A stretch of 32,427 nt of DNA from an uncultured Archangium sp. (GTDB lineage Bacteria > Myxococcota > Myxococcia > Myxococcales > Myxococcaceae), in contig CAIVGN010000216.1 in the NCBI GenBank assembly GCA_903905455.1, positions 1 through 32,427 on the forward strand, read 5' to 3'. Every line of letters starts with the position of its first letter. Position 1 is the stretch's first letter. Made by a program: the position numbers and the translations under genes. Below, piece by piece: positions 8,832 to 15,652 of the stretch. The notes below the pieces were generated by a model. It had not been told where the DNA came from. It did not search any database and was given only the letters and a program-made list of their open reading frames with translations.

Positions 8832-10697
8832 ATGGGGCGCACGCGCTTTACGCAGACCGGGGCCACCCAACCGCTGTCTTCGCTGCCGGCGTCGGCGTTG
8901 AGGGCGGTCCTTCGCGAGGGTTATTCGCGCGCGCAGCTCAAGCAGGACGTGGTGGCGGGGTTCCTCGTGGGGGTCATCGCGCTGCCGTTGGCGATGGCGC
9001 TGGCGATCGCCGTGGGGGTGCCTCCGCAGGCGGGCCTGTACACGGCGATCATCGCGGGCTTCGTGACGCCGCTGCTGGGCGGTTCGCGGCTGCAGGTGGT
9101 GGGGCCGACGGCGGCGTTCATCGTGGTGCTCGCGCCGCTCTACGCGCGCTACGGGCTGGGCGGGTTGCTGGTCAGCGGGCTGCTCTCGGGCGTGCTGCTC
9201 ATCGCCCTGGGCCTGCTGCGCCAGGGCAAGCTCATCGAGTTCATCCCCTTTCCCGTCACCACCGGCTTCACCGCGGGCATCGCGACGGTGATCGCCTTCC
9301 TGCAGGTGAAGGATCTCTTCGGGCTCGAGCTGGCGTCGTCACCGGAGCACTTCGCGGAGCGGCTGACCGCGATGTGGCAGGCGCGCGGCACGGCCAACGG
9401 GCACGAGCTGATGATCGGCCTGGTGACGCTGGTGGTGCTGCTGATCCCCCGCATTCCGCAGAGGCACCTCGCGCGGCTGCCGGCGCTGTTCACCCGGGTG
9501 CCCGCGCCGTTGCTCGCCTTGCCGCTGGGCGCGCTGGTGGCGTTCGCCCTCTCGCGCTTCGTGCCCGGGTTCCACGTGGACACCATCGGCACGCGCTTTC
9601 ACACGGTCATCGATGGGCTGACCATCGACGGCATTCCGCGCACCTTGCCTTCGTTCACCCTGCCGTGGAACGCGCCGGGGCCGGATGGGCAACCCCTGGG
9701 GCTGTCGTTGGAGATCGTGCGCCGCCTGCTCCCCAGCGCGTTCACCATCGCCATGCTCGCGGCCATCGAGTCGTTGCTCTCGGCAGTGGTGGCCGACGGC
9801 ATGGCGCGCACCCGGCACGACCCGGACTCGGAGTTGATCGCCCTGGGCGTGGGCAACCTGCTGACCCCGTTCTTCGGCGGCATCCCCGCCACCGGGGCCA
9901 TGGCCCGCACCGCGTCGAACTTCAAGTTCGGGGGCCGCTCGCCCCTCTCCGCCATGACGCACGCGGTGACGGTGCTGCTGGCCATCGTCATCCTCGCGCC
10001 GGTGCTGCAGTACCTGCCCATGGCGAGCCTCGCCGCGCTGCTGCTGCTGGTGGCGTGGAACATGTCGGAGGCCGAGCACTTCCTTCACACCCTGAAGGTC
10101 GCACCCAGGAGCGACGTGGCGGTGCTGCTGACGTGCTTCTTCCTCACCGTGCTCTTCGACATGGTCATCGCCGTGACCGCCGGCGTGCTGCTGGCCTCCG
10201 TGCTCTTCATCCGGCGCATGGCGACCACCACCGAGGGGCGCATGACGAAGGACCTCGAGGCGCTGCCGGGGCCGCTGCCGGAGGGGGTGGTGGTCTACGA
10301 CCTGGTGGGGCCGCTGTTCTTCGGCGCCGCCGAGCGGGCCATGGGCGCCATCCGGGCCATCGACTCCACGGTGCGGGTGCTGGTCTTCAACATGGAGCAG
10401 GTGCTCACCATCGACGTCACCGGCCTGGTGGCGCTCGAGGGCGTGCTCGAGGAGATGGAGCACCACGGCATCAAGGTGATGCTGGTGGGCGTGCCCCGGG
10501 CCTCCCGGGCGCTGTTCGATCGCGCGGGCCTGGTGGCCGTCGACGGCAAGCTGGCCTTCTGTGACGACCTCGAGGCCGCGTGGAAGCTGCTGGGCGCGCG
10601 CCTGCACCAGTACGAGCGCAAGCAGAAGGGGCCGGTGCGGGTGCACGTGCTCAACCGGCACAAGCTGGCGATTCGCAGGCCTCGGCACATGGGCTGA
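8832..10697 (+). CDS. SulP-family anion transporter with C-terminal STAS domain
   Basis: The 621-residue protein has a SulP membrane core at about 30-460. Hallmarks include a DVVAGFLVGVIALPLAMALAIA first helix, the GLYTAI re-entrant segment, VGPTAAF, and the GGIPATGAMARTASNFKFGGRSPLS signature. A cytoplasmic STAS domain at about 485-590 contains VLTIDVTGLVALEGVLEEM. The protein resembles the bacterial DauA/YchM type, which moves C4-dicarboxylates, more than named sulfate permeases. Bicarbonate or sulfate transport cannot be excluded. A short, very basic tail follows the STAS domain. ATG 8832 is the first start in frame after the divergent nifJ promoter region. The regulator gene begins 14 bp downstream, so the two are probably cotranscribed. 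Confidence 0.92.
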   Translation: MGRTRFTQTGATQPLSSLPASALRAVLREGYSRAQLKQDVVAGFLVGVIALPLAMALAIAVGVPPQAGLYTAIIAGFVTPLLGGSRLQVVGPTAAFIVVLAPLYARYGLGGLLVSGLLSGVLLIALGLLRQGKLIEFIPFPVTTGFTAGIATVIAFLQVKDLFGLELASSPEHFAERLTAMWQARGTANGHELMIGLVTLVVLLIPRIPQRHLARLPALFTRVPAPLLALPLGALVAFALSRFVPGFHVDTIGTRFHTVIDGLTIDGIPRTLPSFTLPWNAPGPDGQPLGLSLEIVRRLLPSAFTIAMLAAIESLLSAVVADGMARTRHDPDSELIALGVGNLLTPFFGGIPATGAMARTASNFKFGGRSPLSAMTHAVTVLLAIVILAPVLQYLPMASLAALLLLVAWNMSEAEHFLHTLKVAPRSDVAVLLTCFFLTVLFDMVIAVTAGVLLASVLFIRRMATTTEGRMTKDLEALPGPLPEGVVVYDLVGPLFFGAAERAMGAIRAIDSTVRVLVFNMEQVLTIDVTGLVALEGVLEEMEHHGIKVMLVGVPRASRALFDRAGLVAVDGKLAFCDDLEAAWKLLGARLHQYERKQKGPVRVHVLNRHKLAIRRPRHMG

Positions 10698-10711
10698 AGT
10701 ACGGTGCCCGG

Positions 10712-12187
10712 GTGACACGGCAAGTACGGTTGGAGCGTGAACGGCAGTTCCTGCGCGAGTTGACCCACTGGCCCCCGCGCGAGGCCGTCGGGGCCTGGCT
10801 GCGCATGGTGATGGCGTGGCTGGCCGAGGTGGTGCGGGCCGAACGCGCCTTCCTCGAGCTGTACCGCCGCGACGGAGGCACGCTCACCGTGTCCTTCCAG
10901 TGCACCACCGCCCAGGAAGAGGCGATTCGCGGCGTGACCGCCCAGGGCATCGTGGCCTCGGCCATCGCCTCGGGGCGCACCCTGCACCTGCCCTGGGCTT
11001 CGCTCGACGCCGGCGCCGACCAGCAGGCGCGCCAGGAGACCGTGCTCTGCGTGCCCATCTTCTCCGCGCAGCCCGGCACCCTGTACCTCGAGGGCCGCAC
11101 CGGGGCCGGCCCGTTCTCCGACGAAGACGTGCAGCTCACCGAGCACGTCGCGCAGTTCCTCCTGCCCATCATCGAGGGCTCGGAGCTGGCCGGCGAGGTG
11201 CGCGTGCCCGACCCGACCTCCGAGCTGCGCAAGCGCCTGCGCCTCGACTCGCTGGCCGGCCGCAGCCTGGCGCTGGCCCGCGTGTTCGAGCAGGTGGCCC
11301 TCGTCGCGCCGCTGGACATCACGGTGCTGCTCGCCGGCGACTCGGGCACCGGCAAGACCCAGCTGGCGCGCGCCATTCACGACAACTCACCGCGCCGCGA
11401 CGGCCCGTTCATCGAGCTCAACTGCGCCGCCATTCCCGAGACGCTCTTCGAGTCGGAGCTCTTCGGCACCCGCGACGGCGCCTTCACCGGCGCGCGCAAG
11501 CTGTCCGGGAAGATCGCCGCGGCCGAGGGGGGCACGCTCTTCCTCGACGAGGTCGGCGAGCTGCCGCTCTCCGCCCAGTCCAAGCTGCTCCAGCTGCTCC
11601 AGAGCAAGCAGTACTACGCGCTGGGGTCGACCACGGTGGTGACGGCGAACATCCGCATCCTCGCGGCGAGCAACGCGTCGCTGCCCGGGTTGGTGCAGGA
11701 CAAGCGCTTTCGCGAAGACCTGTATTACCGGCTCAACGCCTTCTCCATTCGCGTGCCCTCGCTCGCGGAGCGCCGCGAAGACATCGGCACCATTCTCGAC
11801 ACGCTGATGAAGCGCGCGTCGTTCGAGCACTCGCTGCCGGTGCTGCCCTTCGCCAACAGCTTCCGCATGGCCTGCGAGACCATGGAACTGCCGGGCAACG
11901 TGCGCCAGCTGCGCAGCCGCCTCGAGCACGCCCTGCTGCGCGCCGTCGCCGAGCGGGCCACGCAGATCGAAGCGCGGCACCTCGACGAAGACTCCGCGGG
12001 CGCGGGCAAGGGCGAGAACGCCGGCCTCGAGTCCTTCGCCGAGTCGACGCGCCAGTTCCAGCGCGAGCTGCTGCGGCGCGAGCTCGAGCGCTGCGAGTGG
12101 AACGTGCGCGAGGTGTCGCGGCGCCTCGATCTCACCCGCAGCCACGTCTACAACCTGATGCGCAGCTACGGCCTGCAGCGCGCCTGA
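10712..12187 (+). CDS. GAF-domain sigma-54-dependent transcriptional activator
   Basis: The 491-residue protein has an N-terminal GAF-like sensory region (about 20-155), a sigma-54-interacting AAA+ domain (about 180-400) and a C-terminal Fis-type helix-turn-helix (NVREVSRRLDLTRSHVYNLMRSYGL). The AAA+ domain has Walker A GDSGTGKT (209-216), the sigma-54 contact loop GAFTGA (256-261, intact), Walker B LFLDE (Asp279, Glu280) and the REDLYYRLN segment. It should hydrolyse ATP to open promoters bound by sigma-54 RNA polymerase. There is no response-regulator receiver, so the signal probably acts through the GAF region. GTG 10712 (MTRQVRLERERQFL) is preferred because it lies just after the SulP stop; the frame is open into the SulP gene. 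Its target promoters are not evident here. Confidence 0.92.
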   Translation: MTRQVRLERERQFLRELTHWPPREAVGAWLRMVMAWLAEVVRAERAFLELYRRDGGTLTVSFQCTTAQEEAIRGVTAQGIVASAIASGRTLHLPWASLDAGADQQARQETVLCVPIFSAQPGTLYLEGRTGAGPFSDEDVQLTEHVAQFLLPIIEGSELAGEVRVPDPTSELRKRLRLDSLAGRSLALARVFEQVALVAPLDITVLLAGDSGTGKTQLARAIHDNSPRRDGPFIELNCAAIPETLFESELFGTRDGAFTGARKLSGKIAAAEGGTLFLDEVGELPLSAQSKLLQLLQSKQYYALGSTTVVTANIRILAASNASLPGLVQDKRFREDLYYRLNAFSIRVPSLAERREDIGTILDTLMKRASFEHSLPVLPFANSFRMACETMELPGNVRQLRSRLEHALLRAVAERATQIEARHLDEDSAGAGKGENAGLESFAESTRQFQRELLRRELERCEWNVREVSRRLDLTRSHVYNLMRSYGLQRA

Positions 12188-12197
12188 CCTGCAGGTC
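12186..12197. repeat. 12-bp perfect palindrome between convergent genes
   Basis: GACCTGCAGGTC begins inside the stop codon of the sigma-54 activator and lies in the 24-bp gap before the convergent lipoprotein stop. It has no loop and no T-tract, so it is a weak candidate for an RNA terminator hairpin. Its function is unknown. Confidence 0.45.
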
Positions 12198-12211
12198 CCG
12201 CCAGCCGGGGC

Positions 12212-13345
12212 TCAGGGCGTGGGCGGCAACGCCGCGGCCCGCAAGCACGCGGCCTTCATCGTTTCGTCCTTGAGTCCCTCGCACAGGCGGCCGCCGGCGC
12301 CTTCGCCCACCAGGCGCAGCAGGCAGCCGTCGACCAGGCCGGAGGTGCCGAGCCGCCGGCACGCGCCCTCGGTCGTCGGCGTCGCGAGGCCCTCGTAGCA
12401 GGCCCGGGCCGCCAGCGCGCCGAGGGTCGAGCGTCGCGCGTCCAGCTCGAGGCGCCCGCAGATCTCCGCGCTGTGCAGCGCGATGCCCACGTCCCGCAGG
12501 CAGGCGTCGCGCAGCATCGGGCCGAGGTCACCCGCGCCCGAGATGCGCGCACAGGCGTCGGGGTCCCTTGTCACGCGCGCGAGGTGGTCGAGGCACTCGG
12601 CCCCTGCCGAGCCGCTGAGCCCCTCGCAGGGGGCCGGGCTGCGGCGCACGCCCGCGAGGCACCTGGCGAGCACCGGGGCCTCGCGCAACGTCTCGCAGGC
12701 CGCCTCGCCGCCCCCGTGCACCGCCGCGTTCACCACGCACGTGGCGTCGCCTTCGCACTTCGCCGTCTCGCCGCGCTCCGCCGCGATGCCCCGCTGGCAC
12801 GCCGGCTGGTCCGCGGTCCGCAGTCGCGCGCAGACCGCGACGTCCCCCGAGGACAGGGCGAGCATCTTCCAGCAGGGACCGCCCAGCGAACCCGCGCGAC
12901 TCGCCGTGGCCAGGCCCTCGCACACCGCGGCTCGTCTCGCCCAGGCGGGGTTCATCGCGGGCAGCACGGGCAGCGTGGGCACTTCACGCGGCCGGGCCTC
13001 GGCGTCGATCCGCCGCGCGTCGAAGGTGGCCATGCCGTTCTTGTCGGTGCCGTGCATCTCGCGCCCCGTGAGGGTGACGTCCTTCACGTCGCGATCCACG
13101 TCGACGAAGATGAGGCGCGCGCCGTTGGCCTGGCCCTTGACCCAGGAACTGGTGCCGAAGGTCGTCCACTCGAGCGATCCGCGGAAGTCGCCGTCGCCGT
13201 CGACCTCCGTGATGACGAGGGTGAAGGCGTACTCGTCGCCGAGGTAGCGCATGGTGCCGCCCCAGGTCGAAGGCGTCAGCGGCGTGGGCGCGGGGCGCTC
13301 GCGACACCCCGCGGCGAAGAGCAGGGCGAGCACCACGACGGCCAC
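12212..13345 (-). CDS. Cysteine-pair-repeat lipoprotein
   Basis: The 377-residue protein has a short lipoprotein signal (MAVVVLALLFAAGC, lipid Cys14). Residues about 28-120 form a beta-rich region (WGGTMRYLGDEYAFTLVITEV, then WTTFGTSSWVKGQ) that looks like a small lipid-binding or barrel-like domain. The remaining ~240 residues hold 18 cysteines arranged as nine successive pairs, often C-x-x-L/I...C with 10-20 residues between partners, suggesting disulphide-clamped helical hairpins in the periplasm or on the surface. I do not know a function. The start is GTG 13345, which gives an unusually short n-region lacking basic residues. The frame is open upstream with no ATG, GTG or TTG (the preceding codons read IRSLRSP, beginning at an ATT). 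It is divergent from the Tat lipoprotein gene across 201 bp. Confidence 0.75.
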   Translation of the reverse strand: MAVVVLALLFAAGCRERPAPTPLTPSTWGGTMRYLGDEYAFTLVITEVDGDGDFRGSLEWTTFGTSSWVKGQANGARLIFVDVDRDVKDVTLTGREMHGTDKNGMATFDARRIDAEARPREVPTLPVLPAMNPAWARRAAVCEGLATASRAGSLGGPCWKMLALSSGDVAVCARLRTADQPACQRGIAAERGETAKCEGDATCVVNAAVHGGGEAACETLREAPVLARCLAGVRRSPAPCEGLSGSAGAECLDHLARVTRDPDACARISGAGDLGPMLRDACLRDVGIALHSAEICGRLELDARRSTLGALAARACYEGLATPTTEGACRRLGTSGLVDGCLLRLVGEGAGGRLCEGLKDETMKAACLRAAALPPTP

Positions 13346-13446
13346 GGGTGAGCGGAGGGAGCGAATGCCGGCACGGTACCGGTGCGGGGCGGCACGTTCC
13401 AGCAGGGCTTCGCGCGCTGAGCACCTGCGCAGTGCCGTGCGCGGAG

Positions 13447-13466
13447 CTGTGCAGTTCGGTGCACAG
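13447..13466. promoter_or_regulatory. Operator-like inverted repeat CTGTGCA-N6-TGCACAG
   Basis: Two perfect 7-bp arms (13447-13453 and 13460-13466) are separated by GTTCGG. The site lies in the 201-bp divergent region between the Cys-rich lipoprotein (start 13345) and the first Tat lipoprotein gene (start 13547), 81-100 bp upstream of the latter. The centre-to-centre spacing of 13 bp suits a dimeric regulator. The regulator is unknown. Confidence 0.5.
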
Positions 13467-13546
13467 GTTCGTGGCGCCCTTCCCTCGGTCGCTGTCCCGG
13501 CACGGCTCCTGCTCTGCAGCCCTGGCCTCGCTGCCCGGGAGCTCCC

Positions 13547-14629
13547 ATGCGCCGTCGATCATTCCTCAAGACAACCCTGGTCGGCGCGAGCGCGGTGGGC
13601 TCGGGCAGCTGCGCCCACCTCGGCAGCACGCTCACCTCCAGCAGCGCCGACGTGCTGGCCATGGTCGGCCAGCTCCGGGCGAACCTCGAGTACCTCGCCT
13701 CGCCTGGCGCGAAGGAGGGGCTCGCCGCGACGTTGCCGCCGGCCCGGCGTGCCCAGGGCGACGCCGCCGCAGATGAGCAGCTCTTCCTCGAGGGCGCGCA
13801 GACGCTGGTGCTCGCGGGCGCCTTTCATTCCATGTCCGAGGACGTGCGCGCGCACCCCGCGGTGCAGCAGTTGATGGGCGAGAAGCTGGCGATGATGAAC
13901 GCCACCGCGCAGCGCTTGAACCAGGTGGCCATCGCCACCACCCCCGAGGAGCGTCGCGCGCTCACGCAGCAGCTCAAGGAAGACCCCGCGGTCCTCGACG
14001 ACGCGGCCCAGCGCCTCGACGCAGAGGCCGTGCGGCTGGGGCTCACGCTCGAGGTGCGCGGGCGGTTGCGGGGGCTCTTCACCCAGGTCGGCGCGCGCCT
14101 GCGGCAGTCGGCGTCGCTCGCCATCGAGGAGTACTCGCACAAGGTGGCGCGCATCGAGGCCCGGCTGGCCGAGCCTGGCGCCTTCGAGCGTGAGTACGCC
14201 GCGCGCCTCGGGGCGCAGGCCTTCTGGGACTTCCAGGCGAGGCAGGAAGCCTACGTCGGCGCCTGGGCTGCGCAGTCCGGTGCGCCCTCGACGGGCCGGG
14301 TGCCGCTGCCCGCCGGGCCCCGCTCCGTCCCGCCGGCCCGGGTCGCCGCGCCGCGCCCCTCGGCGAAGGACGGCACCGGGGTCAAGGCGCCGAGTCGGAA
14401 CGACGGCTCGGTCGCGGTGCCCGTGGGCGGCATCCTGCTGGGCATCGGGGCGATCGCCGTCGCCGGGGGACTCGTCGCCGCGCTGAGCGGTGGAGGCGGC
14501 TTCGGTTGGGTCCCCGGGGCCATCGTGGTCACGGCCGGCGCGCTGCTGTTGATCGCCGGGTTCATCACGCTGCTCGTGGGGCTCAAGCGCCAGGAGCGCG
14601 CGCAGCAGGCGGCCCAGCGCCACCGCTGA
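13547..14629 (+). CDS. Tat-signal lipoprotein with C-terminal membrane hairpin, copy 1
   Basis: The 360-residue protein begins MRRRSFLKTTLVGASAVGSG and continues SCAHLG. This is a twin-arginine signal (RRxFLK) with lipid-type Cys22, so it should be exported folded and lipidated. Residues about 30-235 are mostly helical, rich in Ala, Leu, Glu and Gln, and contain FHSMSEDVRAHPAVQQLMGEK. A Pro/Ala-rich linker (about 245-290) precedes two strong hydrophobic helices (about 296-350) and a basic Arg/Gln tail. I recognise no family. A GGGAG Shine-Dalgarno (13537-13541) lies 5 nt before the ATG. The next gene is a paralog sharing the signal, the central motif and the terminal hairpin. Position at the head of the acyl-assembly genes suggests a role in handling or anchoring that pathway's product, which is inference. 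Confidence 0.85.
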   Translation: MRRRSFLKTTLVGASAVGSGSCAHLGSTLTSSSADVLAMVGQLRANLEYLASPGAKEGLAATLPPARRAQGDAAADEQLFLEGAQTLVLAGAFHSMSEDVRAHPAVQQLMGEKLAMMNATAQRLNQVAIATTPEERRALTQQLKEDPAVLDDAAQRLDAEAVRLGLTLEVRGRLRGLFTQVGARLRQSASLAIEEYSHKVARIEARLAEPGAFEREYAARLGAQAFWDFQARQEAYVGAWAAQSGAPSTGRVPLPAGPRSVPPARVAAPRPSAKDGTGVKAPSRNDGSVAVPVGGILLGIGAIAVAGGLVAALSGGGGFGWVPGAIVVTAGALLLIAGFITLLVGLKRQERAQQAAQRHR

Positions 14630-14687
14630 ACTCCGCACCGCCGCCGTCCCCTCGTCGCCCTGAGCCCGTCGAACTGGAGTTCCCTGC

Positions 14688-15641
14688 ATGCACCGTCGAG
14701 CCTTCCTCAAGACAGCCCTCGTCGGCGCCGGCACGGTCGGCGCCGAGGGCTGCGCGCACCTGGGCGGCGGCCTGCTGGTGGGCCACGAGGAGATCGTCGC
14801 GCTGGTGAAGCAGCTCGAGGCGGGCCTCGCGCACGTCGGTTCGCCCGGCGCGAAGGCGTCGTTCACCGCCGGCCTCCCCCTCGCGCACGCCGCCCACGAC
14901 GAGCAGGTGTTCCGCGACGCCTCGCGTACCCTGTTGTTGGCGGGCGCCTTTCACTCGATGACCGAAGAGACGCGCGCGCACCCGGCGGTGCAGCAGTTGA
15001 TGCGCTCGAACCTCGGCGCGATGGGTGGCGCCACGCAGCAACTGCACGACATCGCGCTGGCCACCACGCCCGACCAGCGCCGCGAGTTGACGAACCGTCT
15101 CAGGGAAGACCCCGCGGCCCTCGACGGGGTGGCCGAGCGCATGGACGCGGAGGCCGTCTCGATGGGTGTCTCGCTGGAGCAGCGCACCCGGCTGCGCGCG
15201 CTCTTTCACCAGGTCGGCAACCGCATGAAGCAGTCCGCGCCGCTCGCGCTCCAAGAGTACGGACAGAAGGTCGCGAAGCTGAAGGCGCGCCTCGCCGAGC
15301 CGCGCGACTTCGAGCGGGAGCTCATCGCGCGCATGGGCGAGCGGGCCTTCTGGGACTTCGAGGCGCGGCAGCGCGGCTTCACCGAGGCGTGGACGCGCCA
15401 GGCGCCCGCGGCGATCGTCGACGCCTCTCCTTCGGCGCCCAGGCGCGACCCGGACCGGGGCATCGCCACCCTCACCTCGGGGGGCGTGATGATGGGCATC
15501 GGCCTGCTCATCGGTGGGGGCGGCATGCTGGTCGTCGCCTCGGGCTCGATCGCCGGCGCCTTCATCGCGACCGCGGGGGGCCTGCTGTTCCTCGCGGGCC
15601 TCATCACCCTCATCGTGGGCCTCGCCCAGCGAGCCGGCTGA
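14688..15641 (+). CDS. Tat-signal lipoprotein with C-terminal membrane hairpin, copy 2
   Basis: The 317-residue paralog of the preceding gene starts MHRRAFLKTALVGAGTVGAE and continues GCAHLG, again a Tat motif with lipid-type Cys22. Shared blocks include TLLLAGAFHSMTEETRAHPA followed by VQQLM, ALATTPDQRRELT, LREDPAALDG, LARLAEPRDFERE and AFWDFEARQ. The linker before the two C-terminal hydrophobic helices (about 262-314) is shorter than in copy 1, which explains the length difference. A CTGGAG ribosome site lies 8 nt before the ATG. The gap to copy 1 is 58 bp and to the ketosynthase gene 11 bp. The pair therefore looks like the product of a tandem duplication within one transcription unit. The function is unknown. 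Confidence 0.85.
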   Translation: MHRRAFLKTALVGAGTVGAEGCAHLGGGLLVGHEEIVALVKQLEAGLAHVGSPGAKASFTAGLPLAHAAHDEQVFRDASRTLLLAGAFHSMTEETRAHPAVQQLMRSNLGAMGGATQQLHDIALATTPDQRRELTNRLREDPAALDGVAERMDAEAVSMGVSLEQRTRLRALFHQVGNRMKQSAPLALQEYGQKVAKLKARLAEPRDFERELIARMGERAFWDFEARQRGFTEAWTRQAPAAIVDASPSAPRRDPDRGIATLTSGGVMMGIGLLIGGGGMLVVASGSIAGAFIATAGGLLFLAGLITLIVGLAQRAG

Positions 15642-15652
15642 AGGAGCACGTG

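Noticed and set aside
5747-10564. A 1605-codon open frame on the plus strand opposite nifJ and running through the SulP gene
   Set aside because: It is antisense to nifJ with a His/Arg/Gly-rich composition and no domain; it is a by-product of G/C-biased third positions.
14671-14682. Inverted repeat GAACT-GG-AGTTC around the ribosome site of the second Tat lipoprotein
   Set aside because: A two-base loop cannot form an RNA hairpin, and five-base arms are expected by chance; it was not called as a regulatory element.
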